A stretch of DNA of 64,000 nt from the NCBI GenBank assembly GCA_905221615.1, contig CAJNDT010006145.1:1-64000 (forward strand), written 5' to 3'. The notes under the pieces were generated by a model, which was not told where the DNA came from, ran no database searches, and saw only the letters and a program-made list of their open reading frames with translations. The stretch is from Symbiodinium sp. CCMP2592 (lineage: Eukaryota > Sar > Dinophyceae > Suessiales > Symbiodiniaceae). A program made the position numbers and the translations under genes. Positions within the stretch are counted from its first letter, which is position 1, and the number at the start of each line of letters is the position of its first letter. This document shows positions 58,617 to 64,000 of the stretch, piece by piece.

Positions 58617-60082
58617 TTGCGTCGACAAGGTGGCTCGGTAACAAGGCAGAGTGCCACAATAACTGGCTCATGTGTATGTGTTGTCGGTGATGTGGCCTCG
58701 AGTCTTATTAATTTTGGAGTTGTGGCAATGCCATTGTCACAGACATGTTTCTGAAGGCGGAGTGCCATGGGTTGTAACATGTGTTCCATGATCATTATGT
58801 ATTGACATGATTGTGTTGCCTTGTGTTGCATTATGCCATCAGGAATGTATGTCTCTTTGTAATCCCAGGCAGTCTGTCGATTTCACAAGGATACTGCAGA
58901 TGCCTGTGGACAAATCCGCGCCAAAGGCAGGATCCAACCTGTCCTAGAACACCAGTTGGGAGGGACCCAACAAAGGACCACGGAAGTCTGCAATGGGGTG
59001 CATCCGTGTTAAAAAAACATATGGCCTTTGAAGGGACACCATCCCCATACCGCCCCACAGGCCCTGCAAAATCTGAGAAGACATTTGTGACACTTGTGGC
59101 ATGCCCCGGAAAAATCTTATTGAATCTTATTGAATCTTATTGAATCTTATTGAATCTTATTGAATCTTATTGAATCTTATTGGTCCATCATTTTTAAAAG
59201 GGACACGACTCCAGATCGCCCCAAAAAATCTGATTGAATCTTATTGAATCTTAGAAGACATTTGTACAATTGTGGCCTACCCCGAAAAAATCTTATTGAA
59301 TCTTATTGAATCTTATTGAATCTTATTGAATCTTAGTGAATCTTATTGAATCTTATCGGTTTTACAAGGGACACAGCCTCCAGCTCGCCCAAAAAATCTT
59401 ATTGAATCTTAGAAGACATTTGCAGGATTGTGGACTACCCGAAAAAAATCTTATTGAATCTTAGTGTTCGGGCCATCACGTTTTGAAGGCACACCGACCC
59501 TGTACCAGACAATTGCACACATGTAGCATCCCCTCCCAAAAGTCTTGTTGGAGCTTATTGAATCTTGGGAGCTAGTTATACAATATCGAATCCCATTGAA
59601 TCGGCACAGTCCAGCTAACCCAAACAAATCCCTACGAGTAGTAACACATCTTATGATTAAGCATAAACTAGGTGGCACTCTGCCTTGAAGTACCTTTAAA
59701 CCATGGACCTCCTTAAAACCTAAAACCCTGAAGCTCTTTTAAACCCTAAACCGTTACTGTGTGTGGTAAGTTTACACATAAACCTAGGTATATGTATAAC
59801 ATACATACATACATATAGATATATGTATGGATTATATGCATACACTTATTATTGGGCATACTGCTTTCGAACATTAAACTACATCATCTATTAATAGCAC
59901 TCTGTCTTCAAATATGTGTTAATCTAATGATCATGTGCATAAATGCTTGTGTCGTCCAGTGGAACCTACTGCATGTGGTATTGAAACGGACATGACAATC
60001 AACTTCTAGTACCTGTTCGTACTATCCAACACATATAGTTGCTTGCAGCTTGTTGGATCAAAGATATTTAAAGTTAAGCACC
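58617..60082. repeat. Gene-free stretch, right-arm copy, with TTATTGAATC arrays
   Basis: Mirror of 49544-50981. Arrays of the 10-bp unit lie at about 59112-59180 and 59288-59365, with copy numbers and single substitutions different from the left arm. Degraded CCCTAAA repeats lie at about 59725-59755. Confidence 0.85.
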
Positions 60083-61093
60083 ATGGCACCGAAACCGAAG
60101 GCCAAACCGGCAGCAGCGGGGAGGATCGGCGGGGGGAGGACTCCGAAGCGACGGCCTCGTAGAGTGCCGCCAACCGGTGTGAATGGCATTGGTGAAGAAG
60201 GTGGTGGGGCGGAAGGCAGAGTGCCAGGGCCACAAATGGGTCCGCCGCCACCAACGCCTGTGAATCGGCCACCTTACCCACCTGGCCCAAGACCTCCCGC
60301 CCCTGCGCGCCATGAGTTTGAGATTGCCCAAGCTGTGGCAGAAGCGTTGGACATTATGGAGACCCCGATCATGATCAACTTCGAGCCGGATGTGGTTACT
60401 GTTAGGGAGGGCCGCATGGTTCTGGTCACCCTTGAGAACTTGACCCCTGAAGAGATGCAACGTCGGCAGTTGGGACGGCGAATTTGTGCCATGTGTTTCA
60501 ATGCTCCAGACAACCCGCCGCCACCAATAGTGCCGCCAAGGCCGATGCCTGAAAATGGCTATCCTGGCCCTAACAATAATGCCAACCGTGGAGCTACTGA
60601 AGGCAGAGTGCCAGAAGGCAGAGTGCCGGAAGGCAGAGTGCCAGATGAGTTCGAAAGTGGAGTTCGTGGTCAAATGTTTTTTCGTTTGGAATCTCGCCCG
60701 GATGCCTGGTTGACTGGGCCAGCTCGTGCCGAAGGTGAGATTCACGCCTCAGACTCAGATGTGATGGAGGAAGGTGTTCGAGATGTTCGTCTTGGTGAGC
60801 TTGGAGGGCGGGGTCGTTTGGGTATTGATTATGGGCACATCTCAGAAGAAGACCCGGACTGGAGTCAGCGCGGCTCAGCGGATGATGGAGCCCCCTCAGA
60901 TGTGGAGGAAGGTGAGGAGTCAGACAATGAGGAGAGGGACGCACTGGACGAAGCTCAGTCGTCCCCAGACTCAAATCAGTATGATTCTGCAGGTGAAGGC
61001 AGAGGATTTCGCATTCGTGGTCGTCGATCGGGGTATATCGCCTCAGAACCACCCTCCGACTGTGAGCCACCTGAAGATTTCTGGTGGCCCTAA
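60083..61093 (+). CDS. Acidic Pro-rich unknown protein with EGRVP triplet (right-arm copy)
   Basis: Mirror copy of 48500-49510, starting at ATG 60083 (MAPKPKAKPAAAGR) and ending near FWWP. All features are kept: Pro-rich start, RRICAMCFNAPDN, EGRVPEGRVPEGRVP and acidic tail. The few differences include Ile/Met, Ser/Arg and Leu/Arg replacements. Confidence 0.6.
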   Translation: MAPKPKAKPAAAGRIGGGRTPKRRPRRVPPTGVNGIGEEGGGAEGRVPGPQMGPPPPTPVNRPPYPPGPRPPAPARHEFEIAQAVAEALDIMETPIMINFEPDVVTVREGRMVLVTLENLTPEEMQRRQLGRRICAMCFNAPDNPPPPIVPPRPMPENGYPGPNNNANRGATEGRVPEGRVPEGRVPDEFESGVRGQMFFRLESRPDAWLTGPARAEGEIHASDSDVMEEGVRDVRLGELGGRGRLGIDYGHISEEDPDWSQRGSADDGAPSDVEEGEESDNEERDALDEAQSSPDSNQYDSAGEGRGFRIRGRRSGYIASEPPSDCEPPEDFWWP

Positions 61094-61500
61094 GGTTGAT
61101 GTCTTTCAATGACAGCTTGGAAACTTTACAGAAGGCAGAGTGCCAAGAATGCTTGTGTCTGCCACCTCGGTGGCCTCGGAATCGTCGAGGACGATGGATG
61201 GACTGCTGTGTGCGGTCCCAGAAAAACGAGAATCGAGTGAGGGTCTGGCAGTGCTGTATTTGATTGCTTGAGCATGAAGTCATGGTCTGCAACAACTATG
61301 CCACATGTGAATTTCAACGAGTGATTGCATCATGTCTGTCTCATCCTTGTGTTGTGATGGATCAATCGACTCACAAGTGTGTCAAGTGCTGAATGTGCTG
61401 GTTCACAATTACGTTGTTAATTCGAACACCCTTGAGGTTAAGGTGTTACACTTTCTTGCGGATAGGACAGAGTGCCTTGCACAGTGCAATTCGGAGTGCC

Positions 61501-62380
61501 ATGTCTGCAGCAGCAGATGACCCGGCTGAAACAAGAAGAAGACTGTTAGCAGACATTCGGCGGCAGTTTGATGCAAACATCGCACTGGAGAAGAGATTCT
61601 TGGCCATTTCGAGAGGACAGGATGTTCTGCGCCTTTGCGAAGTTGACCCGTCGCTTCTGGAGTTCCATAATGAAGGTCCTTATGACGTTCTGCCTGAGTG
61701 CAACTATGATGTGATTCTTGAAGCCAGTGGGTTTTCCTGGATGATATCAATCTGGCAACAAATGTTATCAGAAACTTTTCCCATCATGACTTCGGGGCCA
61801 TGGAAGAAACAGATGAGATTCCTCATCAACTTTTGTCATTGGAAGCGGAACATAAGGCAGAGTGCCAGGTTCCACTTCCTGGAGATCTTTGCAGGGCAGG
61901 GCAACCTCAGTCGGGAGATGCTCCGTGCTGGCTGGCAGGGGCTAGCCTTGGACATCATGTACGGCACAGATCATGATATTCTTTCTGTGAGAGGACTTCG
62001 CCTGGCTGTCAATGCTGTGTGTCAAACACACAAACACGGCCTGTTGTGGTTTGGAACTCCATGCTCTTCCTTCGTCCAACTCTGTAAATACAGTACTGGA
62101 AGGTCCATTGCCAAGGACTGGATGGGAGAACCTGAGCGATCGCTGGCATGCCAAGAAGGCAATCGTTTCATGTATGTGACGCTGCTGTTGACTTTGCTCG
62201 CGGCTTTGAATGAAAACCGGTTTGTGATCGAGCAGCCTTGCTCCAGCATGCTGTTCGACATTCCACTCGTCGATCGTGTCATGGGAATGATCCAGGCTAT
62301 GAAGGTCAAAACCTATGGTGGTGCCTTCGGCCAGCCCATCCTGAAACCGCTTCAACTGTGGAGCAACTGTCAGCACATCA
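61501..62380 (+). CDS. C5-cytosine-methyltransferase-like protein (right arm), cut by the gap
   Basis: Mirror copy of 47043-48092, from ATG 61501. Motif I FLEIFAGQGNLS, motif IV GTPCSSF and motif VI FVIEQPCSS are intact. The frame runs into the N gap at SNCQHI, so the motif-X-like C-terminus is not seen. It differs from the left copy at about five residues. Confidence 0.75.
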
Positions 62381-62480
62381 NNNNNNNNNNNNNNNNNNNN
62401 NNNNNNNNNNNNNNNNNNNNNNNNNNNNNNNNNNNNNNNNNNNNNNNNNNNNNNNNNNNNNNNNNNNNNNNNNNNNNNNN
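62381..62480. other. Assembly gap (100 N)
   Basis: Exactly 100 N, the conventional size for a gap of unknown length. Sequence before it belongs to the inverted arm; sequence after it is a direct repeat of 49664 onward, so the join skips or inverts sequence. Confidence 0.98.
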
Positions 62481-64000
62481 CATTAGATTAACACATATTT
62501 GAAGACAGAGTGCTATTAATAGATGATGTAGTTTAATGTTCGAAAGCAGTATGCCCAATAATAAGTGTATGCATATACTCCATACATATATCTATATGTA
62601 TGTATGTATGTTATACATATACCTAGGTCTATGTGTAAACTTACCACACACAGTAACGGTTTAGGGTTTAAAAGAGCTTCAGGGTTTTAGGTTGTAAGGA
62701 GGTCCATGGTTTAAAGGTACTTCAAGGCAGAGTGCCACCTAGTTTATGCTTAATCATAAGATGTGTTACTACTCGTAGGGATTTGGTTGGGTTAGCTGGA
62801 CTGTGCCGATTCAATGGGATTCGATATTGTATAACTAGCTCCCAAGATTCAATAAGCTCCAACAAGACTTTTGGGAGGGGATGCTACATGTGTGCAATTG
62901 TCTGGGACAGGGTCGGTGTGCCTTCAAAACGTGATGGCCCGAACACTAAGATTCAATAAGATTTTTTCGGGTAGTCCACAATCCTGCAAATGTCTTCTAA
63001 GATTCAATAAGATTTTTTGGGCGAGCTGGAGGCTGTGTCCCTTGTAAAACCGATAAGATTCAATATGGTTCAATAAGATTCAATAAGATTCAATAAGATT
63101 CAATAAGATTCAATAAGATTCAATAAGATTTTTTCGGGGTAGGCCACAATTGTACAAATGTCTTCTAAGATTCAATAAGATTCAATAAGATTTTTGGGGC
63201 GATCTGGAGTCGTGTCCCTTTTAAAAATGATGGACCAATAAGATTCAATAAGATTCAATAAGATTCAATAAGATTCAATAAGATTCAATAAGATTTTTCC
63301 GGGGCATGCCACAAGTGTCACAAATGTCTTCTAAGATTTTGCAGGGCCTGTGGGGCGGTATGGGGATGGTGTCCCTTCAAAGGCCATATGTTTTTTTAAA
63401 CACGGATGCACCCCATTGCAGCCTTCCGTGGTCCTTTGTTGGGTCCCTCCCAACTGGTGTTCTAGGACAGGTTGGATCCTGCCTTTGGCGCGGATTTGTC
63501 CACAGGCATCTGCAGTATCCTTGTGAAATCGACAGACCGCCTGGGATTACAAAGAGACATACATTACTGATGGCATAATGCAACACAAGGCAACACAATC
63601 ATGTCAATACATAATGATCATGGAACACATGTTACAACCCATGGCACTCCGCCTTCAGAAACATGTCTGTGACAATGGCATTGCCACACCTCCAAAATTA
63701 ATAAGACTCGAGGCAACATCACCGACAACACATACACATGAGCCAGTTATTGTGGCACTCTGCCTTGTTACCGAGCCACCTTGTCGACGCAATCAGTCCA
63801 CCACGGGGTCGTTGACCTCAGGAGCTTCCTCTTCACGAGTGCGGTCGTCAACGAGTTGAGCTTGTATTTCCTGAACGATTGCGTCCACATCATTAGCAGC
63901 ATCTTCGACAGGAACAGGGGCATTGCTTCCCGTGGACCCCCTCGGACCCAAAAAGAACCTTGCCATAGAGGCTGAGCTCGCACACTTGAGAGGGCAAGCG
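62481..64000. repeat. Third copy of 49664-51192, direct orientation
   Basis: The sequence follows the left arm from TTAGATTAACACATATTTGAAG through the ATTCAATAAG arrays and the RING gene's second exon. It has its own substitutions (for example GGGACAGGG for GGTACAGGG, and GCAGCCTTCCG for GCAGACTTCCG) and shorter second array, so it is not simply the left arm repeated. Confidence 0.95.
63793..64000 (-). CDS. RING-H2 protein second exon, third copy, partial
   Basis: The C-terminal frame ending at the TGA (63793-63795) is the same as in the other two copies (PEVNDPVVD end), with Asp-Ala instead of Asp-Asp in the VEDD stretch. It runs off the window before the zinc-binding residues. Confidence 0.75.
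   Translation of the reverse strand, partial: ACPLKCASSASMARFFLGPRGSTGSNAPVPVEDAANDVDAIVQEIQAQLVDDRTREEEAPEVNDPVVD

Larger units (their letters stand above)
47218..62380. repeat. Large inverted repeat, arms about 7.58 kb, centre 54799
   Basis: Sequence right of 54799 is the reverse complement of sequence left of it, with a single unpaired base (A at 54799) between GGGCTCGGG and CCCGAGCCC. Position x on one arm corresponds to about 109598-x on the other. The pairing continues through all genes to the gap at 62381. The arms differ by scattered substitutions and small indels, most densely in the gene at the centre. Confidence 0.97.
36270..63765. repeat. Dispersed interrupted palindrome GGCA-CTC-TGCC (many copies)
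   Basis: The core GGCACTCTGCC or its complement GGCAGAGTGCC, usually extended to TGGCACTCTGCCTT, occurs dozens of times here and not, by my reading, in 1-36270. Clusters of two or three in 13-16-bp spacing occur at 37228, 40953, 41685, 43485, 44360, 44931, 47003, 48952, 53574 and 60602. It lies inside ORFs (read as EGRVP, RQSA or KAEC), between them, and in the 94-bp array. Four-base arms flank a CTC/GAG centre. None of its six frames contains a stop codon. Confidence 0.95.

Noticed and set aside
1-64000. Dinoflagellate spliced-leader relicts
   Set aside because: I looked for the conserved leader 3' part upstream of genes and did not find a convincing copy by eye.

Overview
The window looks like nuclear DNA of a dinoflagellate, most likely a symbiodiniacean or close relative (family level is inference). 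The evidence is a GC-AG intron with an AG|G acceptor, many interstitial TTTAGGG-type telomere-like repeats, a very long Copia-type polyprotein, lysine/alanine-rich low-complexity genes in one-directional blocks, and a gene cut into short exons by repeat-filled introns.

Region 1 (1-16.6 kb): a 418-bp satellite carrying a GTAGTACA microsatellite is interrupted by a 15.2-kb Copia-like LTR retrotransposon on the minus strand (765-15973). LTRs, a GGGGG target duplication, a primer-binding site, gag, pol and a third 2.4-kb-codon-scale ORF are all visible. Pol holds protease, GAG-pre-integrase, integrase, a degenerate cytosine-methyltransferase-like domain and reverse transcriptase, but most of RNase H is deleted. 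The third ORF holds a possible Tpt1/ART-like segment, a zinc-finger-like segment, an endonuclease/exonuclease/phosphatase (EEP) domain, a membrane segment and a coiled coil.

Region 2 (16.6-23.4 kb): stacked tandem arrays. A 10-bp minisatellite surrounds a satellite of about 260 bp, followed by arrays of about 60 bp, (TAC)n and about 135 bp.

Region 3 (23.4-37.1 kb): a plus-strand gene in pieces. Exons of a family-34 glycosyltransferase are separated by introns packed with CCCTAAA-like tracts and with at least 18 short foldback (hairpin) elements in several sequence families, which look like introner or MITE elements. It ends in a 94-bp minisatellite.

Region 4 (37.1-54.8 kb): a minus-strand block of unknown proteins, a C5-cytosine-methyltransferase-like protein, a RING-H2 protein and low-complexity acidic or proline-rich proteins. 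The block is peppered with an interrupted palindrome, GGCA-CTC-TGCC, often translated as EGRVP.

Region 5 (54.8-64 kb): from position 54799 the sequence turns back on itself. Positions 54800-62380 are an inverted copy of about 47218-54798 with a 1-nt spacer. A 100-N gap follows, and then a third, direct copy of 49664-51192. The palindrome may be an assembly chimera, but its two arms have diverged unevenly, so a real inverted duplication is not excluded.
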